NCBI GenBank assembly: GCA_022578965.1
Contig: MU400602.1
Span: 99,664 to 163,663, forward strand
Source of the DNA: Xylaria sp. FL1777
Lineage: Eukaryota > Ascomycota > Sordariomycetes > Xylariales > Xylariaceae
Length of the DNA: 64,000 nt
Reading direction: 5' to 3'
Below the pieces are notes generated by a model. That model was not told where the DNA came from, ran no database searches, and worked only from the letters and a program-made list of their open reading frames with translations. Positions 23,086 to 36,609 of this stretch are shown piece by piece. The translations under genes and the position numbers were made by a program. The first letter of the stretch is position 1. Each line of letters opens with the position of its first letter.

Positions 23086-26000
23086 AAGGTTAAAAACTAA
23101 AAATATTATGTTTTTAATAAAATTTATTTTTAAGCATTACTTTTTACTATTGGCGTTATAACTAGTATAGCTTAATCTTTAATATACAATTGTTAGCTAA
23201 AAAGTTAGTCTTATTACTATTGTTTACTATATTAATAATTAATTTTCTTTTAGCAACATTATTAAGCTTTTTATTAAAGCTTTTTATTTTTTACTTTTAA
23301 AATGCCTTTCTTGCAAAACAATGGACTAGGTTTAGTAAGCCTACTAAAAAAACTAATTTAAAACATAAGAACAGCATATATAAAAAGTAATATTATATGT
23401 AATTATTACGTGATTACGCATTTTATTTAAAGAGCATAATTGCAATAAGACTTGTTTTTTTTTTTTTATTAGCATTATTGCTAAATAATAACTAGTTTTA
23501 TTTAACTTTTTAAATTCCCTTTAAATAAGCTTACAATTATAAATATATCTTTAATTTTTAGTGCTTAAAACTTCTTTTTTGCACAAATAAATTACCGAGG
23601 TAAAAAAAGAAGCTATAATAATATAAATATTTGTTGTTAAAATCTGTAAAGTTAAAAAAAAAATATAAATTTATTTAGTATTGCACTTAAAACCTCTGTT
23701 TAATATTAATTTTAAGGTATAACATAACTTAAAATTCGAAAAGTTAGTAAATATTTAAAAAAAACCAGATTTAATTATATTATTAATAATCTTACTATAG
23801 AATTAATACTAAGCAATAAAAAGTCAAAAGTAAAAAAACAGTTAGTTATAATAGCTTTATGCTAACTAAAAGCTTAAAGCTATTAAGAAAAAAGAAAATA
23901 ACTATTATGCTTTACTTTTATAAAAAAATTAATTAATAAACTACTAGTTAAGCTTTTATGCATTAATTTCTGCGAAAGCAAAAAATTATTTACGTGTAAG
24001 GCTTAAAATCTAACTGCTGCTTTAATTTAAGTTATAAGCTTAATACTACTTAAATAGTGTTTTAAATGCTTAAAAAAACATAGCAAATTTTTTAGCTGTG
24101 TTATTTTTTGTTTAACAAATTATTAATCCTAAATATAATATATATATGCTAGTTATTATTACGAAAGCAAAAGATCCTTTTGTTTATTTAAAAAATCTTA
24201 TATGTATTAGCTATTTAATTTGCTATTTATACTATATAATATTTACTAATAAAATAAAATCAATAAAAAATTAATTTTTTAACGTTATAATTTTAATACT
24301 ACTAGAATTTTTATTACTTTTTATAAACTAAAAACTAGTTTTATAAACATATAATAAAAAAAATTTATTTATGTTTACTATTGCTTATAAAAGCAAATAT
24401 CCATAAAATAGCTATGTTATAATTAAAAATAGCATTAAAACAACAAATGCTAATTATAACACTTAAAAATAAATAAAGTTATTTATTTTAAAAGAAGCTT
24501 ATGCTTAAAATGTTCTAAATAAAAATGTCTATAGCATTAAACTAACTATTAAGTATACTTAACACACTAAAAAAAAATAGCCCTTTTATAAGTGTTTTGC
24601 AAAACTATTTTAAAATGCTATAAAGTAGCTTTATTTAAATATATGTTTTAATAATATAAAAACAAATAAAACTAATTATACATTAAATAATATGTTATTA
24701 TAAAAAGTAAAACAAGTATTGCTTGCTATAAAAAACATTAATTTTATTATAAAAAAAATCAATTCTATTATTTTATAAAAATTTAAATGATTTTTTTACT
24801 TAAAAAAAATAGCTAACAATAATTATTAAATATTTTATTTTTATAATATGTATGCTACTATAATTAAATCAATAAATAGCTAAAATAACTAATAGATTTA
24901 AAAAGAAAACAAATCTAAAATTAAAACTTAAATATTATAAAGTTTTTTATAATAATTTATACCTTATTTATTAACCTAAAAAAACTGAACTTATATTAAT
25001 TAATATTAGTTATATGTTATAAAATATTGTTATTTATTGCAGTTATAACAAAAAACTCAAAAGTATATATATAGCATAATAAACTACTTAAACTTAGGCT
25101 ATTTTTTTATACTTCGTACTACTAATAAAGCAGCTATTTTTAACGTACGTTATATATTTGCGTAAATAAAAACAAGGTTTTTTTACGTAAATTGTTTTGT
25201 TTATTTTTTAACTTAACCGATTAATTATGCTTATGTTTTAGTTATTATTAGTGTTTTTTTTACTTTATAGTTACTTACTTTATAAACTAAATATAAAAAG
25301 TATAGTAATAGTTTATTTTAGCTAATAACAACAGAAAATGTTTTAATATATAGCAGCTAAAACATACGTTATTTAATAGTAGTAATAAATAGTTTAGTTT
25401 AACAGTTTACTATTTAATTAATATAAAACATAAGTTAACCGTAATATAATATATAGCTTTAGCAATAAAGTTTTAGTTGTTAGTTAATTTAAGTATAATA
25501 ATTATATAGCTATAAGCTTTAATAGTTTAACATAATATATATGTAATAAATTTATATTTGTAAGAGTTATTTTAGTGCTAAGCGTAATATAACGCTTTAC
25601 TTAAAAATAAAGCTTTTAGTTTTATATTATTAACTAGTTAACTATTATTTAGCTTTAAATAACAGAACATAAAACGTAAAAAGTTAAGCGCTACATTTGT
25701 TGCTTAAATATTAAGCAAACTATAACAGTTATAAATAAATAGCTAGTTTGCTATAATGTTAATTTTATATATTGCTAATAATTTCCTAAAGTTATTACTA
25801 TTAAAAAAGAAATCGTTATAAATTTTTAATAAATATATAAGCTTAGCAAAATTTGTTAATTAAGTATAAAAAAATAAAAACTAATAGTATTATATAGCAT
25901 ACTATATAGCTATAATTATAAAACCTTGAAATATTTTAGCTAAACTATTATTAGTTATTAAACAGTAGCTAAAAGTAATAACTAGCATATTAATATAGTT

Positions 26001-27419
26001 TGTATAAGTATTAATAATATATATAAGCTATTTTTTAAGTTAATAACTATTGCTAAAAAGCTTAAAGTAAATAAAAAAGCAGCGCAACATAGCAAATAAA
26101 ATAATAATGTAACTAAATTTTTATTAACTAAAATAAATTGTTTTTAAAGAATAAAAAACATAAAAATATAATCTAAAACAATATAGTTATAATAAAACTA
26201 TATATAATCTTAATTTTTCTATAAAAAACAATATATTTAATAATTAATAAATAAAAGTTTGTTATAATTAATAAAAGCAATATGTAGCAAAGCAGAAAAA
26301 TTTACTTTTATTTTATATACTTTACTATAAAAATGTGTTATAAAAACATAAAACATTAAAACACTTTAGCAAAAATTAAACTAATATAGCTATTAATTAA
26401 ACAAAGGTATTATAGCGTAAGTATTTTTAATGCTAGTAATACATAATATATACTGCTTAAACTTAACAAAAAGTATAAAACAAAAGCATATTAGTTCTTA
26501 AAAAGATTAAAATAAATATATTAAAGGCATTTTTAATAATTAGAAAAAAAAAAGAAAAAATGCTATATATACAAAAAACAAGCAGCTTTAATTGCTTGTT
26601 TTTTTAAAACAAGATTTAATAATATTTTTTGGTATTATTAATACTTAAAACGTAGTAGCTATAAGTATTAATGCTAATATATATAGCTTAAAAAATATAT
26701 GTTTATAAAAGCCTTTAGTAGTTAAATATAGCTTAGTTATATAGTTAAACATTAAAATATTACTGCAATATTTCTGCTTTTATAATAAACTTTTTATAAA
26801 CTATATTATTAAAAATAGCTATATTTTAATTATTAATTTTAATTAATTTTGTTTTGTTTAAATGCTAAATTTCTAATGTTTTAATTAATTAAGTATATTT
26901 AAAAGTAGTTATAAAATAAGTATATTATATCTTTTTTTTATACTTAAAGAAAAAGTATAGTTTTTATAAGCTTTTTTGCTTTATTTTAATACAGGAAAAT
27001 ATAAAAATTAGGGTATTTATAAGCTTTTATAAATATATTATGCAGTAAAACAACATAAAACAATATATTATTTTAAAAAAAAAAATAACTAATAATGCTA
27101 TAATAGCATATTTTATAGTGTTATGTTATATTTACTTAGTAATATATTTTAATTATAACATAAAAAACTAAAAGTTATATAGTAAGTTAAGCTAAAGCGT
27201 TAACTTTTTATTTTTACTTAAGTAGCTTTTTTAGTAAAATGTTAAGTTAGCTAAGGCCTAAAATAGCTATTTAATATAGCGTTAGCTAATTAATTCTAAT
27301 TAACTAAATTTAATTATTTATATTAAAAGTAATAATTTATTACTTTATTACAAATGTAATTTATATTAAGTCGAATATATTTATTAATTAAAAAAAGTAT
27401 AAATTAGTAAATAAGTAAA

Positions 27420-27475
27420 TAAGTTAACTAGTTAATTAATTAGCTAGCTAACTAGCTAACTAGCTAACTAAGCGC
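27420..27475. repeat. (AGCTAACT)n-like short tandem repeat
   Basis: Repeated AGCTAACT units at about 27,433-27,471 follow a GTTAACTAGTTAATTAATT stretch. The unit is partly self-complementary. Confidence 0.7.
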
Positions 27476-28534
27476 TTTAGTTTAAAACTTAGCTAAAACA
27501 GTAGTACTTGCAGTAATAACTAATTAATATAAAAATAAAAGTGTTATACTTTTAACAAAGTTTATAGCTATATATATTAAGTATATTAGTTAGTTAAGTA
27601 AGTATAAGTTAGCTTATAAAGCTATTAATGTTGTTAAGTAACTATATAGTTAAAAAAAGGTCCTAAAAACAACTTAAAATAACTTATATATTATAAGCTA
27701 TTTAAAAAAGCATAAGTACTCCTAGGATAATATAAATTATACTGCATATAAAGTACCTTAGTTTTTAAGGAAATTTTAAACGTTTATAAAATTTGTAAAG
27801 TTTATACGTTAATAGCGCAGCAAAAGCATAAAAATGTTGCTACTTAAAAACAAAATTCTTAAATTAAGAAATAAAAGTATTTTAAAACTAGCACTAATTA
27901 TACTATGCATTAGGTATTTTAAAAAACTCAAAAAAATATTAGTTTAAAAGGTTAAATAGTTTAATAAAAATATTTAGTTATAAGGTTGTTAAAAATAAAA
28001 AGGCCAGCAAAAGTATAATAAACCAATTATTTAATTTAAGCTATTTTACTAAAAGTATTATTAAGTTGCAATTAGTATATATTTAAAAGCAGTTTATATA
28101 AATTAGTACTACAAAAAAAATAGGTTTAGTTTAGTAATAGCTTTATAAAACTATTTAGCTATTAAAAGTTCTAAAATAACCTTGCAAAAATATTTAACTA
28201 TTTTAATTAGTAGTTAATTTATATACAATATATATACTAACATGTTTAATTTATATTTAAACAGTATAGCATATACATAAAAGTATATAGTTCAAAAAGT
28301 TATCTAAAAGTAAATAAAAAAAAGAGTTGCTAATAAAGCTATAATTTACCTAAATAAAAATTTTCCAAGCATTATTAAAGTCGAAAAATAAAATGCAATT
28401 TATATAAAAGTATACTAATTGCAAAAATAGCTAACAAAGCTATATATAGCTAAAGTGCTAATTATATAAGTATTAAAGAAAATGCTTATTTGCTTACTTT
28501 TGCTAATTTTACTTGTTTTAATAACTAACTTTAC

Positions 28535-28555
28535 TATTATTATTATTATTATTAC
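28535..28555. repeat. (TTA)n microsatellite
   Basis: About seven TTA/ATT units stand in a row. It is a simple sequence with no gene context. Confidence 0.8.
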
Positions 28556-28946
28556 TTTAGCTTACGCTTACTTTAGTACGTTTGTAGATTTAATTTGTAG
28601 CTAAAAATAGCTGCTAACTTATTGCAGTTATTTAAAAATCCACTTTGCTTTAGCTATTATGTCCTTTGTAATACGTATTTTTGTTTAGCTTAATTTAAAT
28701 ATATATGCTAATTAATGTTTAGCTTTTATATATTATAAACTGCTTGTTATAATGCTTTTTAGCAGTAATGCTAATCTTAAAAATAAAAGTAAATAATTTA
28801 ATATAATAAAGTTATATTTAGCTAATATTTATAAAATATATGTTTACTAAGCACACTAAAATTCTAAAGCTATGCTGTTATTATATTAGCTATATTATAG
28901 TAGTATATAATATTTTCCTTATTACTAGCTTTTTATTATTAATTAT

Positions 28947-29243
28947 TAAAGTAAAATAAAGTAGCTAAACAAGCTAACTAGCTAATTAAAGTAAGTTTAG
29001 GCTAAATTATATAATAAGAATAAAAAAATAAATATTACGCTAAATTTTAAAGCATAAACTTAAACATTATAAACAATATAATAAAAATTAACTACGGTTA
29101 TTTTATTTATATTATTATATAGCTTTTTTATTAATTGTTTTATTTTTTAATTTATATATAGCTTAATTGCTTAAATGCATAAGTTATAACTTATTTTTTT
29201 GCAATTAAAGTGTTATAATAAATTTAGCACAATTATATTGCTA
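28947..29243 (+). repeat. Family A LTR with damaged 3' edge
   Basis: It starts TAAAGTAAAATAAAG and follows the other LTRs up to ATTATATTGCT. There the usual CTTTATTTTA end and the first bases of the interior are missing, a deletion of about 30 bp. The left flank is TTAT. Confidence 0.82.
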
Positions 29244-30701
29244 TAATTTTTTATTTACAATAAATAATACTATAAAACTTATAAGCAAACAATTTATTAT
29301 TATTAATTTATATGTTTAATTTGTTTATTAATTAATTGTTATAATTTTTATATGCAAGTTATAATATATTATATTTAGCTGCTTTAGCTAGCAATAAGCA
29401 AAATTTGCTTAGCATAAGCAGTTTAGCTATAATTAGCAATAAGCATTTAAGCTAGCAGCTTTTAATTAATAAAACTTAAAATTAACATATAAAAATATTA
29501 AACTATTTTTTTTAGCTTAATTTACAAAGCGTTTTTATTTTTTTTAGCAGAATAGCAATTAAGTGTTAAAAAGCTAATATAATTTTTAAGATAGCATAGC
29601 TAGAAAACTTATTGCTAAGAACCCTTAAGGAGCTAAAAAAAGGAAATTTTTACTAAAAAACCAATGTTTTTTAAAAAAAAAAACACAATTGCTTTTATAT
29701 AAACAAAAAAAATAAAAAACAAGCTTAAAAAAAAGTAAGTATTATTAAAACCCTTAAAAGTTATAATATAAGCAAATTTAACGCTTATTTATACTAAACA
29801 AATCTAAGCTTACGCGTTAATATAAAAAGTAATTAATAATTAAAAATATATTTTGTTTTTTAAGCTAATATTATTTTTTATTAAAAAATAAAAAGCAAGG
29901 TTTTTTAGTTATAAGCTAGCTATTACTTAAAGACTTTACGTAAAACATAGCTATTGCTTCTTTATAGCACTTATTTTTAAATAAGCAAGCTTTAAAAAAA
30001 AAAAAAAAGCATGCTATTTTTATAAGTAAAAAAACTATAAAAAAATAAAGCTTACTTAATAAAACTAAAATAATAAAGTTTTTTAAAAAGTTATATAATA
30101 ATTTAAATAAAATATTATATAAAAATCTTTATAAAACATTAAACATCTAAATAAATAAAAAATTTAAGCTAATTTTTACTTTAAAAAAACAAAAAAAGCG
30201 CGCAAAACATAAAAAAAAGTTAATTATTTATATAATTATAACCTTAATAAACCTTTATATATTATTATTAATGCTATTAAGCTAGCTATTAATATAACTA
30301 TACTAGCTGCTAAAAAAGTTGTTATTAAAGAGCAGCAAGTAAAACTAGCTTAATACTTTGCTTACAATTAAAACATAAATAATATTACTAAGTAAATATA
30401 ACAGCTAGAATTAAAACAAAGAAACGTAGCAATTACAAAAAAAAAACTAAAAAAAATGCTAAAAAAACTACAGAATTAATATGTTTAGCTTATTAATTAA
30501 GGACTATAAGCATTATAATATTACAAAATTAATATAAACTTATTAAAAAAGCAAATATTTAGTATTAACGCTATAATTTCTAAGTATTTATAAAAAAATA
30601 AATATAATTCTAAAGAACAAAAACAAAGTAAACAATCGTTTAATTTTTTACAACAAGTAAAGTTAAATAATCTTTATTTAGTAAAAGCAACTATTTATTA
30701 A

Positions 30702-33390
30702 AAATGTAGTATAAATAATTACTATGTTTATAAATGCAGCTTTGCTTATAAATTAAAACAAGAAAACATTATACACTAAAATTTCAAATAGTGTTTAAAA
30801 AAGCTAGGATTTTTTATAAGCTTTAAGTATATAAAAGTTCCTTTAAAAGTCGTAAAAATTAGCAAAAATAAAGAAAAAATACTTAATGCTGCAATAAAAT
30901 AAATATATAACTTTGTTTTAAGCAATAATAAGCTGCTAAAACAAAAAGCTTATTATTAACTCTAAAAAAAAGACTTTGTTTTAAATAACGAAAATTTAAA
31001 TGCTAAAATAAAAAACAAACAAAAAGAACTAAAAAATAAAAAACTTTACTAGCTAAAAAACAAATAGCTAGCTTAATTTTCAAGTAAAAAATCTAACGAT
31101 TAAACTTTTATACCTTATAAAATAAGGCTAGCAAAAGCTTATAATATTAAAAAAAACAACTTAATAAACAGCAAGCTAAATAATAGCTTTATTGCAATTA
31201 ATTAAAACTTTATATAAAGCACTTTTTATAATGTAAATAGCACTAAAATCTTGTAAAGCTATATATTAAGCAAAAAGATTAGCATAAATGTGTTTTAAGC
31301 TAATTATTATAAACCTTTATTAAAAAAGGCTACTTTTTACTAAACAAAAGGTAAAAAAAAACCTAAAAAGCTAAAAAAAAAGCCTTTTATAAATTAAACA
31401 ATTAAAAAAGTTTATTTAAATAATAATAAGTTTTTTACTTAACTTAATACTAAAAATATATAAATAAACAATAATTTTTTTAAGTAAAATATTTTATTAA
31501 AAACAAAAAGTTTTAATTATTAAAGACCTTAAAGAATATAAGAAGTAAAGCTTACAAAAAGAAATTTAGAATTTAAAAAAATATAAGCTAAAAAATCTAA
31601 GGACTTTTTAAACAAAAAAACAAATGTTACTTTTAAAGATTTTATAATAGAAGTTTTAAAGTACTTTAGTGTTTTTATTTAAATAATTGCTTAAATAAAA
31701 GCTAAATTATATTTTAAAGCAACAAAAGTTCTTAAGCTAATATTAAAAACAATACTACTGCTTTTAAATAACTTTAACAAAAGTTTAAATTAACAAATTA
31801 AGCTAAATATGCTATAGCTTGTTTTAAAAAAAAAAAACAATAAGTTAAAATATAAAGCTTAACTAAAAACTTTATTACATGAAATTTTAACTTAAGTAAA
31901 TATAAAGAATGCTTTTTTTTATAAAAACGTAAACTTTTTAAAAAAAAATACAAAATTTTAACAAATAGCAGCTAAAAAAGCATAAGTAGGCTTTTAACTA
32001 GTATTATAGTTAGCTAATTAACTTAATAAACAAAGATTGCTAAGTAGCATTTGCAAAACTAGCTTTTTATTAAACTATTTAGTAGCATAAATTAATAATA
32101 AAATAAATTATAATAGTTTTATTATATATACTTATATGCTTTAACTTAGCTTTATAACTGCTTTTTTAAAAAAGCGTTGCTACAAAATAATAAAAGTTAT
32201 TCGCAATTAAAACTAATAAAATAATTAAATAATATTGTTTTTTGCTTATATTGCTTTAAACTTTTAAACGTTAAAAAACAAGTTAAAATTTAACAAAATG
32301 CTTTTAAAAATTTTAAACTAATATAACACTATATATTTATTATTTAAAGATAACTTAAAAAAATAAAAGTTATTAATTGTTATACTTTTGCTGCTTTTTA
32401 AAGAAGTAATATTTTTAACTAAACTTTAGCTTAGTGTTAATTTTGCGTTAATAATGCTAAAAGAAGTAAATAAGCTTAAAAAGTTAACATAATTAACATT
32501 AATAATTTTATAAAGCGCAAGCTAAAGCTTTAATTCTTTTAAACTAAGAATTTATAAAAAATATAATAATTATGCTAATAATAATAGCTTAAACTTATTT
32601 AAAAAAACACTAAAGTATAAATTTTATAATAAAAAAAACTTAAATTTAACGAATTATTTTAACTAAAAACATATAAGCTTTTTAGATTTATGTTTTATAA
32701 TAGCTTTACTAATAAAACTATAAAGTATTTTAGCTACTTTTTTAAATGTTGTAAAGCTAAAAAAATTTATATAACTTTACTTAAAGCTTACTGTAAAAAT
32801 AAAAAATAAAATCTATAAAGGTAATATTACTAAGATTATTAACTTTAAGGCATAATTTAGCATTATTATAAACTTTTTTATTAATAAAAATAGTTTTGCT
32901 ACTTAAAATACTAATATAACCTAAAAAAAATTTAATTAAACTAGCAATCCTATTAAATATATTAAATGCTTTAAAACTACTATTTAAATAAATAAAAAAT
33001 TGTTATTTTTTTTGCTATATATAGTTAGCAAAAAATAAGCTACTTACTTTTTATTATTAGAAATAAACTTTATTATAAAATCTTAAATAAGTTTATATTT
33101 TTAGGGCTTTTATATAATAGCTAGCATAATATTAAAAATAAGCTAAATTATTATATTAGTAATAAATTATATTAAAGGCTTAAACTTAAAAACTTAAAAA
33201 CGTTAGCAATTAAAAAACTAATATATATTTGCTAAACTACTAGCTTAGCAAAAAAGCTACATAAAGCATAAAAGTTTTAAACTTTAAATAAAAAATCTAA
33301 TAATTAGCAAAAAGCAATAAAAAAAAAATTAAAAATATATAATTTAAAGAAATATATAAGTATAAACTTTTAAAAAAATTAAAACTTATA
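30702..33390 (+). pseudogene. Long unrecognised coding remnant of family A (best-preserved copy)
   Basis: Read in the frame where codon starts are divisible by 3, this 2.7-kb stretch is protein-like. Its first 261 codons (30,705 to about 31,487) contain about 17 stops and the next roughly 575 about 46, all TAA or TAG, against roughly one in nine or ten expected by chance at this composition. Early on there is a Cys-rich piece (C-S-I, then Y-K-C-S-F), then a Lys/Asn-rich stretch that could be a coiled coil (about 30,990-31,080), a very basic segment near 31,350, and a long Leu/Ile-rich probably helical part from about 31,620. Restoring stops to Gln, Arg or Trp gives no family I recognise; in particular no YxDD reverse transcriptase, DDE integrase or Walker motif is convincing. 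The string Y-A-N-N-N near 32,575 could derive from Y-A-D-D-N, but its neighbours are not RT-like. It lies in family A after the 5' LTR and is shared by three copies. Confidence 0.45.
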
Positions 33391-34213
33391 TAATGCTATA
33401 ATATTAATAGCTTTTTTAACTTCTTTTATATAAAAAAATATTGAATTTTTTAAGAACTTAAAAATATAAAATAATAAAAAGGTTTATGCTGCTTTTAATA
33501 ATAATTAATTATTTAAAATATTTTTGGTTGCAATAAAAAAAACATTAAAGCAAAAAAACGCTAAAAAATTAACAATTATAAAAACTAAAAATTCTGCATA
33601 TAAGTTAAGCAACAAAAATAACTTAATTATAGCTTTAATTTAAACATTATTAACTTTTTAAGCTTTAAAAACTAACAAATTAATAAAAGATAAAACAATA
33701 ATTTTAAATATAATATATAAAACAAAAAATAAAAAGATTTATTTTAAAAATAATGTGCTATTTAATAGTACTGTTTTACTTAGATTTTATAAGTAAAAAA
33801 AGCAAGCTTTAAAAAAAGCAAGCTATTATTTAGAAAATCTTATGCTATTTTAACAAAATAGCATTTATTAAAACATATATTTACGTTTTAGCACTATTTC
33901 TAAAAGTACTTAATTAACTGCTAAACGATTAGCTGTTTTTTTAGAAAAGCTTTATATAATTAACTTTACTTAGCAAAAAGCAGTATTACTAACTAAAATA
34001 TAGTATTGCAAAAAAATAGCACTTTTTTAAGACTTTTTTAAAATAAAAAAAATTTATAATAAGATTTTTCCTTTTTATAAAATTAAAACAGTTTTTTATA
34101 AAGCATAGCAAGTTTGCAGTATTTTAATCTTTAAACTTTTAAAAAACATTACTATAGAAGTTTTAAAAACTTAACTTAAGCATAGCGTTTTTAAAAAAGC
34201 TTACAGTTTGTAT

Positions 34214-36305
34214 AAATACTTACTAATAAAAAAGCAAGCTATAGTTTTAGCTATAAAATATATATATTTAAGTTCAAAAAACAAAAGCGCTAATGTTTAT
34301 AAAAAAGTTTAAAAAGCATTTTTATACATTAAATTAATGCTTATTTTTAAAACTTTAGTTAATTAAAGCAAAACAATACTTTACTTTTAGTATTTAACCT
34401 AAAACTAGCTTTTATTTTTTTAACGTAAAAATACATTTAGCTTTTATAATTAAATCTTATATTTTTTATTTTATAGGTTATAATATAATAGCTTTTGTTA
34501 TATTATAGGTTTTTAGCAGTATTATAACTATAAAAGTAACTTCTGTAAGCAATTTAAGCTTTAATTAATACTTATTACTTATTTAAGTATTTATTACATA
34601 CTAATAATATTTAAATACTTTAATAACTTTTATTATTGCATAGTGTTATATTAAATACTGTTTATTTATATATATACATATATATTTGTTTGTTTTACTT
34701 TGTTTTAACAATTTTGTTTATTATAACAACTATTTACTACGCTAAAATTCTTTGTTTTTTAAATGTTTAAGCTGCTTACTAATGCTTAAGTTGTTAAACT
34801 ATTTGCTATAATTAAAATGCTTTAGCTATTTAAGTTTTTTATGTTATGCTAAACAAGATTTAAAAAATCTTAATTGCTAAATCTGCTAAATAAATAAAAC
34901 TTATATGCTATAAATTATAAATGTAGTTAAAGCTAACTATTATATATATAAAATGCAAGTATTTATAAAAGTTCTTTAAGATTATTTTATAAATATAAAG
35001 CTTTAAGCTATAAATAAAGTTTTTAAAAGCTATAATGTTTATATTAATTATATAGCACTGCTTACTAAAAATACTAATGCTTTTAAGTTAATTAATGCAT
35101 AGCAAACCTAAAATAACTTTTGCTAAAAAGCAGTAAATATTATTGCTGCTTTAAAATCTTATAAAATAAGCCAAAAAAGTGTTTTTAGTTGTTTATTTGC
35201 TGCTGCTTATGTTTAATAATAAGCTTTATATACTTTTTTATAACATAATTTGCAATATACTTAAGGCTTTAAAGTTAATAATTATGTTTACTGCATTATA
35301 GTTATAGTAAAAGGTTTATAACAAACTTAGTTAGCTAAATTAACAATAATAGTACTATACTATAAATAAATTAAGAAATTAATAGAAAATATAGCATTAA
35401 TATTAGTACTTATGCTTATAGTTTAAATAAAAAAAAGCAAAACATTTCTATAATTTGCACGTTAATATTAGCTTTGTTTTTATTAATCTATTTTATAGCT
35501 GCAAATTATATACTATAGCTGCTTTAATTATACTATGCAAAACTTGTTGTTTTATGCTTAAATTTCCAAAATAATCCTACTTAAAATTAATAAAAAGAAT
35601 ATAATACCTTTTATTAATATATATGTAGTATTTAAAACATATTTATTAATATAAAAAATACCTAAACAAAAGTTGTTAATATACTAGTATAAATAGCTAA
35701 AAAAAATAATCTAGCACTTTATAAACTAGTGCATTATATATAATAGTGCTTGCAGCAAATCAAAAAAGCAAATAGAATTTTAACTAAAGTACTAATTATT
35801 GTAGTAACTTAAAAAAAAAACACATATAAAATAGCTAAATAAGTCCTAAATATAAAAAAGCTTAGTTATTATAACATAGCTAAAAAGTTAATTAATTTAT
35901 AATTAGCTATATTAGTATAACAATAGTAAGCCTTAAATATAAAGCAGTAATAAGCTAAGTTTTTTATTAAACTAAAAAAAGTTTACTATAATTATTAAGT
36001 AAAACTTAAATATTTATTATAAAGCAAACTACTAGTTATAAACTTTAAAAAGCTGCTTATTATAAAATATTAACTATAGCTTTTTAAGTAAAGCACAACA
36101 TAATAAAGCACTAAAAATAGCAGCATTAAATTTTAAACATAGAACTATAAAAGCAAAAAAGTAATATACTTAATTAAAAAGTAAAGCAATTACGAAATTT
36201 ATTATGTACTAAATACTATAACTTTACTGTAATGCTAAATTACTAAATACATAATAAATTTCCTTTTTAAAAACCTTATAATTACTTTTTTCCTAGCTTA
36301 TTTAC
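34214..36305. other. Unassigned AT-rich spacer between two oppositely oriented half elements
   Basis: About 2.1 kb that I could not match to any part of family A or to the Helitron. No coding signal is seen. It lies between the broken end of one half copy and the LTR of the next. Confidence 0.5.
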
Positions 36306-36609
36306 TAAAATAAAGCAGTATAATTGCGCAAGATTTACTACAATACTTTAATTGCAAAAAAATAAGTTATAACTTATATATTTAAGCAATTAAGCTATAT
36401 ATAAATTAAAAAATAAAACAATTAATAAAAAAGCTATTTAATAATATAAATAAAGCAACTATAATTAATTTTTATTATGTTGTTTGTAATGTTTAAGTTT
36501 ATGCTTTTAAATTTAACGTAACACTTATACTTTTATTTTTACTATATAACTTAGCTTAAACTTACTTTAATTAGCTAGTTAGTTTATTTAGTTACTTTAC
36601 TTTACTTTA
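36306..36609 (-). repeat. 304-bp LTR (3' LTR of the inverted half copy)
   Basis: On the plus strand it starts TAAAATAAAGC and ends TTTACTTTA, the reverse complement of the family A LTR ends. It is exactly 304 bp. The outer flank is TTAC at 36,302-36,305. The inner flank, ATTTTTTTTATTA, is the mutated purine-rich tract read on the other strand. Confidence 0.87.

Larger units (their letters stand above)
20910..28946. other. Long AT-rich stretch without recognised genes
   Basis: About 8 kb between the Helitron and the next family A copy. I found no domain on either strand. A plus-strand frame at about 24,960-26,410 can be read without TGA, but its TAA/TAG density (about one in eight codons) equals chance at this composition, so I do not call it. 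A relatively GC-rich island lies at about 22,140-22,330, and the simple repeats are listed separately. Confidence 0.5.
28947..34213 (+). mobile_element. Family A element, 5' portion only, with internal deletion
   Basis: This is collinear with 43,860-50,175 of the complete copy, starting at its LTR and ending at about 34,213, where similarity stops abruptly (TTACAGTTTGTAT is shared, then the sequences diverge). Compared with copies 1 and 4 it lacks about 1.03 kb, the counterpart of about 45,003-46,036; the join is near 30,060. It also lacks about 30 bp across the LTR/interior junction. This copy has the lightest mutation load I saw in the coding-like region and was used to read the frame. Confidence 0.85.

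Noticed and set aside
24960..26410. Long plus-strand frame free of TGA
   Set aside because: TGA is rare everywhere in this DNA, and the TAA/TAG density in this frame is no lower than chance. No motif was found.
32560..32600. Y-A-N-N-N (possible Y-A-D-D-N) as a reverse transcriptase active site
   Set aside because: Residues before and after do not resemble any RT family context, and GAT-to-AAT changes make such strings common here.
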